From: Clostridia bacterium
GTDB lineage: Bacteria > Bacillota > Clostridia > Christensenellales > Aristaeellaceae
Direction: 5' to 3'
NCBI GenBank assembly: GCA_017484085.1
Contig: JAFUTW010000024.1
Coordinates: 38,609-102,608 of the forward strand
DNA length: 64,000 bases
In this document: piece after piece, positions 14,808 through 23,606 of the stretch
Position numbering within the stretch: the first letter of the stretch is position 1
Layout: each line of letters starts with the position of its first letter
Translations under genes and position numbers: made by a program
The notes under the pieces: model-generated
The model's database searches: none
Told to the model about the DNA's origin: nothing
The model's input: the letters and a program-made list of their open reading frames with translations, nothing else

Positions 14808-16487
14808 ATGATTTCCATCCAGGGTAAGGGCGTATCCACGGGCGTGGCCATCGGACCCCTGTACTTCTATCAGCGCGCCAAGAGCACCATCCGCCGCTAT
14901 GAGGTCGAAGACGAGCAGGCGGAGTGGAACCGGTTCAAGGACGCGCAGGCAAAAGCCGTCGAGCAGCTGGGCGAGCTGGCCGAGAAGGCGCGGGCGGAGG
15001 CCGGCGACGAAGCGGCGCTCCTGTTTGAGACGCATCAGCTGATGGTGGAGGATCTCGACTACGAGGAAGCCATCCAGGGCCTCATTCAGGACGACAAGCT
15101 CAACGCCGAAGCGGCGGTAACGGATACGGCAGCGCAGTTCGCCGAGATGTTTGCCGCGATGGACGACGCTTATATGCAGGCCAGGGCGGCGGACGTGAAA
15201 GACGTCTCTTCCCGCATCATTTCGATTTTGACGGGTGTGGTGCAGGGCGGCATCGATTCCCCGGTGCCCGTCATCCTGGCAGCGGACGACCTGGCCCCCA
15301 GCGAGACGGTGCAGCTGGACAAGAGCAAGATCCTCGGCTTCGTGACAGAGGGCGGCAGCGGCTCCAGCCATACCGCGATCCTGGCCCGCACGATGGGCAT
15401 CCCCGCCATCATCGGCGTCGGCGACCAGCTGAAGCCGGAGTACGAAGGCCGCGAGGTCATTGTGGACGGCAGCACGGGCAATGTGGTGGTGGATGCTGAC
15501 GAAGCGACGCGCACGCACCTGCTGGCCAAGCAGGAAGAGCAGCGGAAGATGCGCGAAATGCTGGAACAGCTGAAGGGCAAGCCCAACGAGACGAAGGACG
15601 GGCAGTCCATCCGCGTCTACTGCAACATCGGCGGCCCGGACGACGTGCACGCGGTGCTGAGCAACGACGGCGGCGGGATCGGCCTGTTCCGCAGCGAGTT
15701 CCTGTATCTCAACTGCGACGATTATCCCTCTGAGGACTATCAGTTCGAGGCCTACAAGAAGGTCCTCTCCGACATGGACGGCAAGGAGGTCGTCATCCGC
15801 ACGCTGGATATCGGCGCGGACAAGCAGATCGGCTACTTTAATCTGCCGGCGGAAGAGAACCCGGCCATGGGCAACCGTGCGCTGCGCATCTGCCTCAACC
15901 GTCCGGAAGTCTTCCATACGCAGATCCGCGCGCTGTACCGCGCTTCCGCCTTCGGCAAGCTGGGCATCATGTTCCCCATGGTCACCAGCGTGTGGGAGGT
16001 CAAGGAAGCCAAGAAGATGTGCGACCGCGTCAAGGCTGAGCTGACGGCAGAAGGCATCCCGTTTGCGGACGACGTGGAAATCGGCATCATGATCGAGACG
16101 CCGGCCGCTGCCGTGATGAGCGACCGCCTGGCGCGCGAGGTGGACTTCTTCTCCTGCGGCACCAACGACCTCACGCAGTACACACTGGCCTGCGACAGGC
16201 AGAACGCGGATCTCGGCCGCTTCTACAATCCGCATCACCCGGCGGTGCTCCGCCTGCTCAAGATGGTGTGCGACAACGCGCACAAGCAGGGCATCTGGGT
16301 CGGCATCTGCGGTGAGCTGGGCGCCGATCTGGAGCTCACGGAGACATTCCTCTCCATCGGCATCGACGAGCTGAGCGTATCGCCGCGGTCGGTGCTTCCG
16401 CTCCGGCAGAAGATCCGGGAGACGGACGTTTCCGCTGTGCGGGAAAAGGTGCTGGGCGATCTGCTGAGCGACGAAAACGCACTGTAA
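14808..16487 (+). CDS. ptsI: PTS Enzyme I (phosphoenolpyruvate-protein phosphotransferase)
   Basis: This encodes 559 residues, close to the usual 570. The N-terminal domain holds the phospho-histidine loop GGSGSSHTAILARTMGIPAI, and the PEP-binding barrel has GIGLFRSEFLYL, TLDIGADK, MFPMVTSVWE, GIMIETPAAAV and FFSCGTNDLTQY. The protein takes phosphate from PEP and passes it to HPr His15. It is transcribed with ptsH and the EIIBCA gene; a strong hairpin with T4 (16495-16520) closes the operon. GAGGAGG lies nine bases before the start. Confidence 0.95.
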   Translation: MISIQGKGVSTGVAIGPLYFYQRAKSTIRRYEVEDEQAEWNRFKDAQAKAVEQLGELAEKARAEAGDEAALLFETHQLMVEDLDYEEAIQGLIQDDKLNAEAAVTDTAAQFAEMFAAMDDAYMQARAADVKDVSSRIISILTGVVQGGIDSPVPVILAADDLAPSETVQLDKSKILGFVTEGGSGSSHTAILARTMGIPAIIGVGDQLKPEYEGREVIVDGSTGNVVVDADEATRTHLLAKQEEQRKMREMLEQLKGKPNETKDGQSIRVYCNIGGPDDVHAVLSNDGGGIGLFRSEFLYLNCDDYPSEDYQFEAYKKVLSDMDGKEVVIRTLDIGADKQIGYFNLPAEENPAMGNRALRICLNRPEVFHTQIRALYRASAFGKLGIMFPMVTSVWEVKEAKKMCDRVKAELTAEGIPFADDVEIGIMIETPAAAVMSDRLAREVDFFSCGTNDLTQYTLACDRQNADLGRFYNPHHPAVLRLLKMVCDNAHKQGIWVGICGELGADLELTETFLSIGIDELSVSPRSVLPLRQKIRETDVSAVREKVLGDLLSDENAL

Positions 16488-16494
16488 TCCATTT

Positions 16495-16521
16495 GCGGCC
16501 GGCTGTCAGCCGGCCGCTTTT
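16495..16521 (+). terminator. Terminator after ptsI
   Basis: GCGGCCGGCTG and CAGCCGGCCGC form an 11-bp stem around a single T (in practice a shorter stem with a small loop), followed by TTTT. Confidence 0.75.
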
Positions 16522-16542
16522 AACGAAGAGAGGGGTTAACCA

Positions 16543-17322
16543 TTGCAACTGATCAAACGGGATTTCTGGTACGGACCGGGCGCTTCAAACCGGATGCTCC
16601 ACATCCTGCTGCCGGACGGGTACGATGCGGGTGATGAGCGCTATCCGGTGATGTACTTCTTCGACGGACACAACCTCTTCCGCGACGAGGATGCGACCTA
16701 CGGCAAGAGCTGGGGCCTTACGGAGTACCTTGGAGCATGGGGGAAGAAGCTGATCATCGTGGGCGCCGAGTGCAGCCACACAGGCAACGAGCGGCTGTCT
16801 GAGTACCTGCCCTATACGGTGCACCGCGGCTGGCTGTCGGATACGCAGGCCAAAGGCGAAGAGACGATGCGCTGGCTGATGGAAGAGGTGAAGCCGATGA
16901 TCGACGCGGAGTACCGCACGATGCCTTTCCGCGAATGCACGGGCATCGGCGGCTCGTCCATGGGCGGCATCATGGCGCTTTACGCGGTGGTTCATTGGAA
17001 CCGTCTCATCTCCAAGGCAGCCTGTGTGTCGCCGGCGCTGGGTCCCTGTGCGCCGGCGCTCTGGCGGGAGATGAACGGTCATCCGGTCGATCCCGATACC
17101 CGCGTCTTCCTCTCCTGGGGAACGCAGGAAGCGCCGGGCGTCAAGGACATATGGCAGGAGGACCGCAGCAGCGGCACCTACCGGCGCATCAAGGGCACGG
17201 CCAACAAGCTGGATGCGCAGGGGGCGGCCGAATGGATGTACTGCCAGGTCGGCGGGCGCCATTGCGAGGCGGACTGGGAAAAGCAGCTGCCGCTGTTCAT
17301 GCCGTTTTTGTGGCAGGCATAA
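16543..17322 (+). CDS. Putative esterase of the alpha/beta-hydrolase fold
   Basis: This encodes 259 residues starting at TTG, with GAGAGGGG about ten bases upstream. The nucleophile elbow is GIGGSSMGGIMAL (Ser), preceded by the PVMYFFDGHNLF strand-loop typical of the PF00756 esterase family, and GGRHCEADW supplies the probable catalytic His. Family members include carbohydrate esterases, enterochelin esterase and S-formylglutathione hydrolase. No signal peptide is seen, so it acts in the cytosol. The substrate is not evident from the context; the PTS operon terminator separates it from the sugar genes. Confidence 0.85.
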   Translation: MQLIKRDFWYGPGASNRMLHILLPDGYDAGDERYPVMYFFDGHNLFRDEDATYGKSWGLTEYLGAWGKKLIIVGAECSHTGNERLSEYLPYTVHRGWLSDTQAKGEETMRWLMEEVKPMIDAEYRTMPFRECTGIGGSSMGGIMALYAVVHWNRLISKAACVSPALGPCAPALWREMNGHPVDPDTRVFLSWGTQEAPGVKDIWQEDRSSGTYRRIKGTANKLDAQGAAEWMYCQVGGRHCEADWEKQLPLFMPFLWQA

Positions 17323-17324
17323 TC

Positions 17325-17368
17325 AAAAGCCTTCCGGTTCCGGTATCCCCGGTTCGGAAGGCTTTTTC
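17325..17368. terminator. Bidirectional terminator
   Basis: AAAAGCCTTCCG (17325-17336) pairs with CGGAAGGCTTTT (17355-17366) and has T and A tracts on either side; it serves the convergent esterase and TtcA-like genes. Confidence 0.85.
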
Positions 17369-17373
17369 TCTGA

Positions 17374-18216
17374 TCAGGTGTCGCCGTAATCGTCCAGAAA
17401 CGAGTGGACCTGCCCCTTGTACTTCCAGCCCGCCATCGTATCCAGGCATACGGAGTGAATGCTGCTGAAGATGCAGTCGTCGATGTCGGGGTGGCGCTGC
17501 TTGAGGCTGCGGATGAGCTCCTTGACCTCCTGGCGCTTGGAGACGCCGGCGGCGCCCTCCGCCTCAAGGCGCTCCGTCAGGCGGCAGGCGCAGCGGATAA
17601 AGGAGAGATCGTTGTAGCGGCACCAGGAGAGGATGTCCTCCTCGCGCACGCAGTAGAGGGGGCGGATGAGTTCCATGCCGGGGAAATTGCGGCTGTGCAG
17701 CTTGGGGGGCATGGCCTGGAGCTGAGCGCCGTAGAACATGCTCATCACGACGGTTTCGATGACGTCGTCCATGTGGTGTCCCAGGGCGATCTTGTTGCAG
17801 CCCAGTTCCTGCGCTTTGGCATACAGCGCGCCGCGCCGCATCCGCGCGCAGAGGTAGCACGGGTTTTGCTCCACCGCGCTCGTCACGTCAAAAATCCGGC
17901 TTTCGAAGATCGTGACCGGTACGCGCATCAGGGCGGCGTTCTCCTCGATCTTCTGCCGGTTTTGAGGATTGTAGCCGGGATCCATCACGAGGAAAACGGC
18001 CTCGAAGGGGACTTCCGTGTGCCGCAGCAACTCCTGCACGAGCTTGGCCAGCAGCATGGAATCCTTGCCGCCGGAAATGCAGACCGCGATCCGATCCCCG
18101 GAAGAGATGAGCCGGTAATCCCGGATGGCCTTCATAAAGGGCGTCCAGAGCTCCTTGCGGAAGCGCTTGTTGATGCTGCGCTCGATCATCTGGCAGCGGT
18201 CCAGTGTGCGGGGCAT
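17374..18216 (-). CDS. TtcA-like tRNA thiolation / ATP-pyrophosphatase protein
   Basis: This encodes 280 residues. The PP-loop CISGGKDSMLLAKL binds ATP and adenylates a substrate; PCYLCARMRRG and a later RCACR supply the Cys ligands seen in TtcA-type proteins, and LGHHMDDVIET is the conserved metal/ATP loop. TtcA makes 2-thiocytidine at position 32 of tRNAs using a 4Fe-4S cluster. In Clostridia several paralogues exist, so the exact nucleoside is uncertain. The start at 18216 has GGAGGAGG seven bases upstream; a longer upstream frame runs through the divergent promoter and is not used. Confidence 0.85.
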   Translation of the reverse strand: MPRTLDRCQMIERSINKRFRKELWTPFMKAIRDYRLISSGDRIAVCISGGKDSMLLAKLVQELLRHTEVPFEAVFLVMDPGYNPQNRQKIEENAALMRVPVTIFESRIFDVTSAVEQNPCYLCARMRRGALYAKAQELGCNKIALGHHMDDVIETVVMSMFYGAQLQAMPPKLHSRNFPGMELIRPLYCVREEDILSWCRYNDLSFIRCACRLTERLEAEGAAGVSKRQEVKELIRSLKQRHPDIDDCIFSSIHSVCLDTMAGWKYKGQVHSFLDDYGDT

Positions 18217-18272
18217 AAAGAAGCCTCCTCCTGATTTCATACGGGGTTGAATCCTGTGCGCGGCGATTTGTT

Positions 18273-18301
18273 TTGAAATCGCCGGTGCCGCATGGTATAC
18301 T
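18273..18301 (+). promoter_or_regulatory. Promoter of the chagasin-like gene
   Basis: TTGAAA and TATACT are 17 bases apart and lie 24 bases before the chosen start codon. Confidence 0.75.
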
Positions 18302-18324
18302 GTTATAAGAAAGAAGGGATGAAC

Positions 18325-19077
18325 ATGACGGGAAGAGCACTGGCCCTGATAACGGCGGTCTTTACGCTGATGTGCGCCTTGGCAGCGGCGGATGCCGGTT
18401 TCCTGGCGCTGACGGGTCTGGACCGGATGGCGGATTCGATCCGGCAGGGCGCGCAGCTTTCCTCCGCTTATTATACGGACGGTACCCGGGAGTTTGAAAC
18501 GAGGGATGCGGCGGAGGCGCAGCAGCTGTACGAAGCGCTTTCGGAGATCAGCATCGCTTCTTTTTCCGGGCAGCGCGACGGAGAAGGCTTTACCGCAATC
18601 ATCTTTTCGCTGACGGACGGCAGCCGTTACAGCGTGCGCTTCGCAGGCGAACGGCTGGAGGCCGGCAATACGACCTACGACGTGCAGGGGGCGGAGACCT
18701 TCCGCATGATGGCGCAGGCGATCCTTCAGGGCAGGACGGGCCAAAGCGGCCAAACGGCAGGCGGGACGGTGAACGCCGTCGATCTCTATCTGCCGTGCAC
18801 CCCGTCGACGGGCTACTCCTGGTCAGCCGCTGCAGAGCGGGAGGGCATCGTCCGCATTACCGGTCAGTACTTTGAAGGGGATGCCTCCGGACGGACTGCC
18901 GGCGCCGGCGGAACCCAGTGGTTTCACTTTGACGGGGTCGCGCCGGGCATGACGGCGGTGACGCTTGCCTATTCCCGACCGTGGGAGAGCAATGCGGCGT
19001 ATACGCTGACCTGCCGCATGACGGTCGATTCGGCGCTGAACGTGCTGACCTGGGGCATAGAGATGCAGGCGCCATGA
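18325..19077 (+). CDS. Exported protein with C-terminal chagasin-type (I42) inhibitor domain
   Basis: This encodes 250 residues. An N-terminal hydrophobic segment ALALITAVFTLMCALAAADA is a signal peptide or anchor. Residues about 45-135 form an unassigned domain with a DGSRYSV repeat-like strand pattern. The C-terminal 100 residues carry the three inhibitor loops of the chagasin/ICP family: TPSTGYSW (from 159), GAGGTQWFHF and RPWESNAAYTL. Chagasin proteins block papain-like cysteine proteases by inserting these loops in the active-site cleft. The start at 18325 is preferred because GAAGGG is seven bases upstream. The target protease, self or foreign, is unknown. Confidence 0.8.
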   Translation: MTGRALALITAVFTLMCALAAADAGFLALTGLDRMADSIRQGAQLSSAYYTDGTREFETRDAAEAQQLYEALSEISIASFSGQRDGEGFTAIIFSLTDGSRYSVRFAGERLEAGNTTYDVQGAETFRMMAQAILQGRTGQSGQTAGGTVNAVDLYLPCTPSTGYSWSAAAEREGIVRITGQYFEGDASGRTAGAGGTQWFHFDGVAPGMTAVTLAYSRPWESNAAYTLTCRMTVDSALNVLTWGIEMQAP

Positions 19078-19078
19078 T

Positions 19079-19110
19079 AAAGGGGCTGCGAACAGAGCGC
19101 AGCCCTTTGC
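19079..19110. terminator. Terminator between convergent genes
   Basis: AAAGGGGCTGCG pairs with CGCAGCCCTTT with one bulged G and a short loop; it serves the chagasin-like gene and mnmG. Confidence 0.75.
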
Positions 19111-20997
19111 TTATGCCTGTGCGCCGCTTCTCCGGTCTTCCGCCTCTTTCCTGGCCAGCCAGACCAGGAGAACGGCGATGTCGCCGGGGGAGACGCCGGA
19201 GATGCGCGATGCCTCGCCGACGCTGCGCGGCTGCTGTGCGTTCAGCTTCTGACGGGCCTCGATGCGCAGCCCCTCGATCTGCATGTAATCGGTACCGGAG
19301 GGCAGAAGGCGGTTTTCTTCACGGCGGAAGGCTTCGACCTGCCGCCGCTCTTTTTCGATGTAGCCTTCGTAGCGCAGGGCGATCTCGGTCTGTTCCCGGA
19401 CCGCATCGGGCAGGGGGGACCAGCTGCCGTCGATGCTCTTCAGGTCATCGTAGAGGATGCCGGGGCGCCGCAGCAGATCGGCTGCGCAGACGCTGCCGGC
19501 GGAAGGCTCCTGTCCGTACGCTGCCATCCACGCGTCCAGCATGGGCTCCTTGGGGATCCAGACCTTCCGCAGGCGGGCGATGGCTTCTTTTGTCTTCGCG
19601 CTCTTTTCCTGCATGCGCTCCAGACGCTCGCGGGAAGCAAGACCCACTTCGTGCCCCAGCTGTGTGAGGCGCAGGTCGGCATTGTCCTGGCGCAGCAGCA
19701 GACGGTATTCGCAGCGGCTGGTCATCATCCGGTACGGCTCGTTGGTGCCCTTGGTCGTGAGATCGTCGGCCAGAACGCCGATGTAGGCGCGGTCCCGACC
19801 CAGGATGACCGGCGTTTCACCGCGGACGAAGCGCGCGGCGTTGATTCCGGCCAGGATGCCCTGCCCGGCAGCCTCTTCATAGCCGCTGGTGCCGTTGACC
19901 TGCCCGGCCAGATACAGACCGGGGATACGCCGGCAGCCGAGGGAAGCGGTGAGCTGAAGGGGGTCGATGCATTCGTATTCGATGGCGTAAGCCAGACGAA
20001 GAATGCGCGCATGGTGCAGGCCGGGGATGGAGTGCACGACGGAAAGCTGCACGTCCTCCGGCATGGAGGTGGACAGCCCCTGGATGTACCACTCGCAGGT
20101 GTTCAGGCCTTCCGGTTCCAGAAACAGCTGGTGCCGGTCCTTGTCCGCAAAGCGCATGATCTTGTCTTCGATGGAGGGACAGTAACGGGCGCCCGTGCCG
20201 TGGATCTTGCCGCTGTACATCGGGGCGCGGTGGATGTTTTCGCGCAGGATGCGGTGCGTCTCTTCATTCGTATAGGTGAGGTAGCACTGCGCGCGGTTCT
20301 GCAGCGGACGGTCGGTGAGAAAGGAAAAGGGGGTGACCGGCTCATCCCCGGCCTGGGGTTCCATCTCATCAAAATCGATGGTGGAAGCCTGGACGCGCGG
20401 CGGCGTTCCTGTCTTGAAGCGGCGCAGCGAGAGCCCCAGATGGGAAAGCGCGCCTGCCAGGTGACGGGAGGAGACGAGCCCCTGCGGGCCGCCCTGCCAG
20501 GAGGCCTCGCCGATGATGATGCGGCTGTCCATATAGACGCCGGAGCAGATGACGACCGCACGGGCGCTGATCTCCTGTCCGGTGGTGGTGCGGATGCCGC
20601 ACACAGCCCCATCCCGGGTGAGGATCTCGCCGCATTCGCCCTGGCGCAGCACGAGATTATCCTCGGCAAACAGGGCGGTCTTCATGCGCTCCTGATAAGC
20701 GCGCTTGTCCGCCTGCGCGCGCAGCGAGTGGACGGCCGGACCTTTTCCGGTGTTGAGCATGCGGGACTGGAGCATCGTATCATCGATGGCAAGCCCCATC
20801 TCGCCGCCGAGGGCGTCGACCTCCCGAACGATGTGTCCCTTTCCCGTTCCGCCGATGGAAGGGTTGCAGGGCATCAGGGCGACGGCATCAAGGCTCAGCG
20901 TGAGCAGCAGGGTGGAAAGCCCCATGCGGGCGCAGGCGAGCGCAGCTTCACAGCCGGCGTGGCCGGCGCCGACGACGACAATGTCAAATGATTCCAT
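19111..20997 (-). CDS. mnmG: tRNA uridine-5-carboxymethylaminomethyl modification enzyme MnmG
   Basis: This encodes 628 residues, the normal length. The FAD fold is VVVGAGHAGCEAALACARMG, followed by the family signatures NPSIGGTGKGHIVREVDALG and the substrate loop with GTPPRV and GARYCPSIEDKI. The C-terminal helical domain ends with the conserved EASRISGVSPGDIAVLLVWL. With MnmE it installs the carboxymethylaminomethyl group on U34 of certain tRNAs. mnmE is not in the window. The start at 20997 follows GGAGG closely; murG lies upstream on the same strand, 44 bases away. Confidence 0.96.
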   Translation of the reverse strand: MESFDIVVVGAGHAGCEAALACARMGLSTLLLTLSLDAVALMPCNPSIGGTGKGHIVREVDALGGEMGLAIDDTMLQSRMLNTGKGPAVHSLRAQADKRAYQERMKTALFAEDNLVLRQGECGEILTRDGAVCGIRTTTGQEISARAVVICSGVYMDSRIIIGEASWQGGPQGLVSSRHLAGALSHLGLSLRRFKTGTPPRVQASTIDFDEMEPQAGDEPVTPFSFLTDRPLQNRAQCYLTYTNEETHRILRENIHRAPMYSGKIHGTGARYCPSIEDKIMRFADKDRHQLFLEPEGLNTCEWYIQGLSTSMPEDVQLSVVHSIPGLHHARILRLAYAIEYECIDPLQLTASLGCRRIPGLYLAGQVNGTSGYEEAAGQGILAGINAARFVRGETPVILGRDRAYIGVLADDLTTKGTNEPYRMMTSRCEYRLLLRQDNADLRLTQLGHEVGLASRERLERMQEKSAKTKEAIARLRKVWIPKEPMLDAWMAAYGQEPSAGSVCAADLLRRPGILYDDLKSIDGSWSPLPDAVREQTEIALRYEGYIEKERRQVEAFRREENRLLPSGTDYMQIEGLRIEARQKLNAQQPRSVGEASRISGVSPGDIAVLLVWLARKEAEDRRSGAQA

Positions 20998-21041
20998 GGA
21001 TCCTCCGGGATGCATAAAGCTTAAGCTCTCTCGTGCGCCTG

Positions 21042-22109
21042 TCAGGCCTCGGGACGCATAAACTGCCGGATCTCGCGGAGAACGGCCTGGGTCCCGTCCG
21101 CTTCGGGCAGGCTGACAAGCGCGCTTACAAGGCGGTCCCTGTCGGCGACGAGCGCATCCAGAGCTTTGGTGAGGGATGCGGCGGTCATATCGCTCTGCGG
21201 CAGCACATGGGCCAGGCCTCGCGCTTTCAGCGAGGCGGCGTTTTGCACCTGGTCGCCGCGCCCGCTGTGATAGGGGATGAGCAGCGCGGGCTTGTGCAGC
21301 GCGAGGATTTCGGACAGGGAGTTGGAGCCTGCCCGGGAGAGCATGAAATCCGCGCAGGCAAAGGCGTCCGGCAGCTCCTCTGACAGGTACTCGAACTGGC
21401 GGTAGCCGGGCAGGGAAAGAAGGCTTTCATCAAGATTGCCCTTGCCGCAGACGTGCAGCACATCAAAGCGGCGGGTCAGCTCCGGCAGCGCTTCGCGCAG
21501 AACGGCATTGACCGTCTGCGCCCCGAGGGAACCGCCCATCATCATGAGGACTGGCTTTTGGCCGTCGAATCCGGCAAGGGCGAGGCCGCGTTCCCGGCTG
21601 CCGGCAAAGAGCGAAGCGCGAAGAGGCGTTCCGGTGCAGAGTCCCTTGGGGCCGAGCGCCTCGGCGCACTCCGGAAAGGTGGTGCAGACGCGCCGTGCAA
21701 ACGGCTTGCAGAGCTTGTTGGCCAGCCCGGGCGTGATGTCGCTTTCATGCATTACGACGGGCACGCGGCACACGGCTGCGCCGAAGACGGCCGGAACGCT
21801 GACGAAGCCGCCCTTTGAAAAGAGCACGTTCGGATGCAGCTTCGCGACGATCGCGATGCTTTGGAACACGCCGGCGATGACGCGGAAGGGATCGGTGAAG
21901 TTTTTGAGATCAAAGTACCGGCGAAGCTTGCCGGACTGCACGGCGTGGTAGGTGACGTTTTCCATGGGCTCGATGAGCTGACGCTCGATACCCGCTTTCG
22001 TGCCGATATAGTGGATTTCCCAGCCTTCCTTCAGAAGGTGGGGAATGAGTGCCTGGTTGGGCGAAACGTGTCCGGCGGTACCGCCGCCGGTCAGGATGAT
22101 GCGCTTCAA
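21042..22109 (-). CDS. murG: UDP-GlcNAc:lipid II-precursor transferase MurG
   Basis: This encodes 355 residues. The N-terminal loop LTGGGTAGHVSPNQALIP, the GGFVSVPAVFGA segment, MMMGGSLGAQTVN and SRAGSNSLSEILALHKPALL are the canonical GT28 elements. MurG adds GlcNAc to lipid I on the inner face of the membrane to make lipid II for peptidoglycan. The start is TTG at 22109, supported by GAGGGGGG seven bases upstream and by homology beginning at KRIILTGGG. It is not in a mur/fts cluster here but next to mnmG. Confidence 0.95.
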   Translation of the reverse strand: MKRIILTGGGTAGHVSPNQALIPHLLKEGWEIHYIGTKAGIERQLIEPMENVTYHAVQSGKLRRYFDLKNFTDPFRVIAGVFQSIAIVAKLHPNVLFSKGGFVSVPAVFGAAVCRVPVVMHESDITPGLANKLCKPFARRVCTTFPECAEALGPKGLCTGTPLRASLFAGSRERGLALAGFDGQKPVLMMMGGSLGAQTVNAVLREALPELTRRFDVLHVCGKGNLDESLLSLPGYRQFEYLSEELPDAFACADFMLSRAGSNSLSEILALHKPALLIPYHSGRGDQVQNAASLKARGLAHVLPQSDMTAASLTKALDALVADRDRLVSALVSLPEADGTQAVLREIRQFMRPEA

Positions 22110-22278
22110 AAGGAACCCCCCTCTTTTTTGGACAGGTGATATTATAACGGCGCCCCGACTGCCGGTCAAGTGGCCTCAATCGTCGTGAACGCGCATGGTT
22201 TGGCGTGCCGTTTTTTGTAGAGGAAGCCAAAAAAAGATGTGAAACGAATTTGTTACGTCAAAGCGTTGCATCTTGTGG

Positions 22279-22284
22279 TATAAT
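22279..22284 (+). promoter_or_regulatory. -10 box before the PRPP synthetase gene
   Basis: A TATAAT box occurs 52 bases before the start codon; no good -35 is seen at the normal distance (the nearest is GTCAAA 16 bases upstream). Confidence 0.4.
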
Positions 22285-22335
22285 AATTTGCGCATTATAG
22301 ATAACCGGACGAACGGACCAAGGAAAGGGAGAAGC

Positions 22336-23544
22336 ATGAACGAAAACAGCAAGGCGGAATCCTCTCAGAAGTTTCCTACACGGCCGGTAGCACCGCTTGG
22401 CGTCATTGCCATGCGCGGCTGCGAGGAGATCGGCAATAAAGTCAATGAGTATCTGCTCCGCTGGCAGGTTTCCAGTGAAGGGGAGACGGAGACAAGCCAG
22501 GAGAATCTGCACAGCTTCTACGGTTCGGACAGAAACGGATTCTTGCTGGAGGCGGAATGCCCGCGTTTCGGAACGGGTGAAGCGAAGGGAATGCTCAAGG
22601 GTTCCGTACGCGGCTATGACCTGTTCATCATCTGCGATGTGGGCGCCTATCAGTGCACATACAAGCTCTACGGGCGCGAGGTCCCGATGTCGCCGGACGA
22701 GCATTACGCGGACCTCAAACGCATCATTGCCGCAGTCAGCGGCAAGGCATACCGCATCAACGTCATCATGCCGATGCTCTACGAGGCGAGGCAGCACCGC
22801 CGCACGGCCCGCGAGTCCCTGGACTGCGCGCTGATGCTCCAGGAGCTCGTGAACATGGGCGTCGCCAACATCATCACCTTTGACGCGCATGATCCCCGCG
22901 TGTCCAATTCCATCCCGCTGCACGGCTTTGAGAGCATCATGCCGACCTACCAGATGCTGAAGGCCATGTGCAAGACGTATTCCGACCTCAGCTTTGATTC
23001 GGACCACATGATGGTGGTTTCCCCGGACGAAGGCGCGCTCGGGCGCAACATCTATTACAGCTCCGCTTTGGGCGTGGATATGGGCATGTTCTACAAGCGC
23101 CGGGATTACACCCGCGTCGTAAACGGCACGAATCCTATCGTCGCGCATGAATACCTGGGCGCCAGCGTGGAAGGCAAGGACATTTTCGTGGCCGACGATA
23201 TCATCGCCTCCGGCGATTCCATTCTCGATCTGGCGTATAATCTGAAGAGCCGCGGCGCACGGCGCGTCTTCGCGGGTGCGACCTTTGCTTTCTTTACCAA
23301 GGGCGCTGAGATTTTTGACAAGGCGTACGCGGAAGGCGCCATAGACCACGTCTTTGCCACCAACCTTACGTATACGCCGCAGGAGATCCTGGACCGCCCG
23401 TGGTTCACGCGCGCGGAAATGAGCAAGTACATGGCCTATGTCATTGCCACGCTTAACCACGACCAGTCGCTCTCCTATCTGCTGAACCCGTGGCACCGCA
23501 TCGAAAAGCTGCTGACACGCTACCGCGCGTCGCAGCAGGGCTGA
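22336..23544 (+). CDS. Ribose-phosphate pyrophosphokinase, long form
   Basis: This encodes 402 residues, compared with about 315 for classical Prs. It carries the phosphoribosyltransferase loop VADDIIASGDSILDLAYNLK, the metal/ATP region MPMLYEARQHRR and the FDAHDPRVSN signature, which corresponds to the usual DLHA site. The extra length comes from an N-terminal extension of about 80 residues and a C-terminal tail. It makes PRPP from ribose 5-phosphate and ATP for nucleotide synthesis. Long forms of this type occur in Clostridia. The start has AGGAAAGGGAG upstream. Confidence 0.85.
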   Translation: MNENSKAESSQKFPTRPVAPLGVIAMRGCEEIGNKVNEYLLRWQVSSEGETETSQENLHSFYGSDRNGFLLEAECPRFGTGEAKGMLKGSVRGYDLFIICDVGAYQCTYKLYGREVPMSPDEHYADLKRIIAAVSGKAYRINVIMPMLYEARQHRRTARESLDCALMLQELVNMGVANIITFDAHDPRVSNSIPLHGFESIMPTYQMLKAMCKTYSDLSFDSDHMMVVSPDEGALGRNIYYSSALGVDMGMFYKRRDYTRVVNGTNPIVAHEYLGASVEGKDIFVADDIIASGDSILDLAYNLKSRGARRVFAGATFAFFTKGAEIFDKAYAEGAIDHVFATNLTYTPQEILDRPWFTRAEMSKYMAYVIATLNHDQSLSYLLNPWHRIEKLLTRYRASQQG

Positions 23545-23561
23545 TCCTTTTAAAGAAATAC

Positions 23562-23592
23562 AGCACCTCCGCAGAGCCGGAGGTGCTGCTTT
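23562..23592. terminator. Terminator between convergent genes
   Basis: AGCACCTCCG (23562-23571) pairs with CGGAGGTGCT (23578-23587), followed by GCTTTTTG. Confidence 0.88.
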
Positions 23593-23606
23593 TTGTTTTC
23601 TTGCTG

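Noticed and set aside
12594-16283. Very long antisense reading frames over the PTS, HPr and Enzyme I genes
   Set aside because: They mirror GC-rich codon use of real genes, have His/Arg/Asp-rich composition without domains, and lack ribosome sites.
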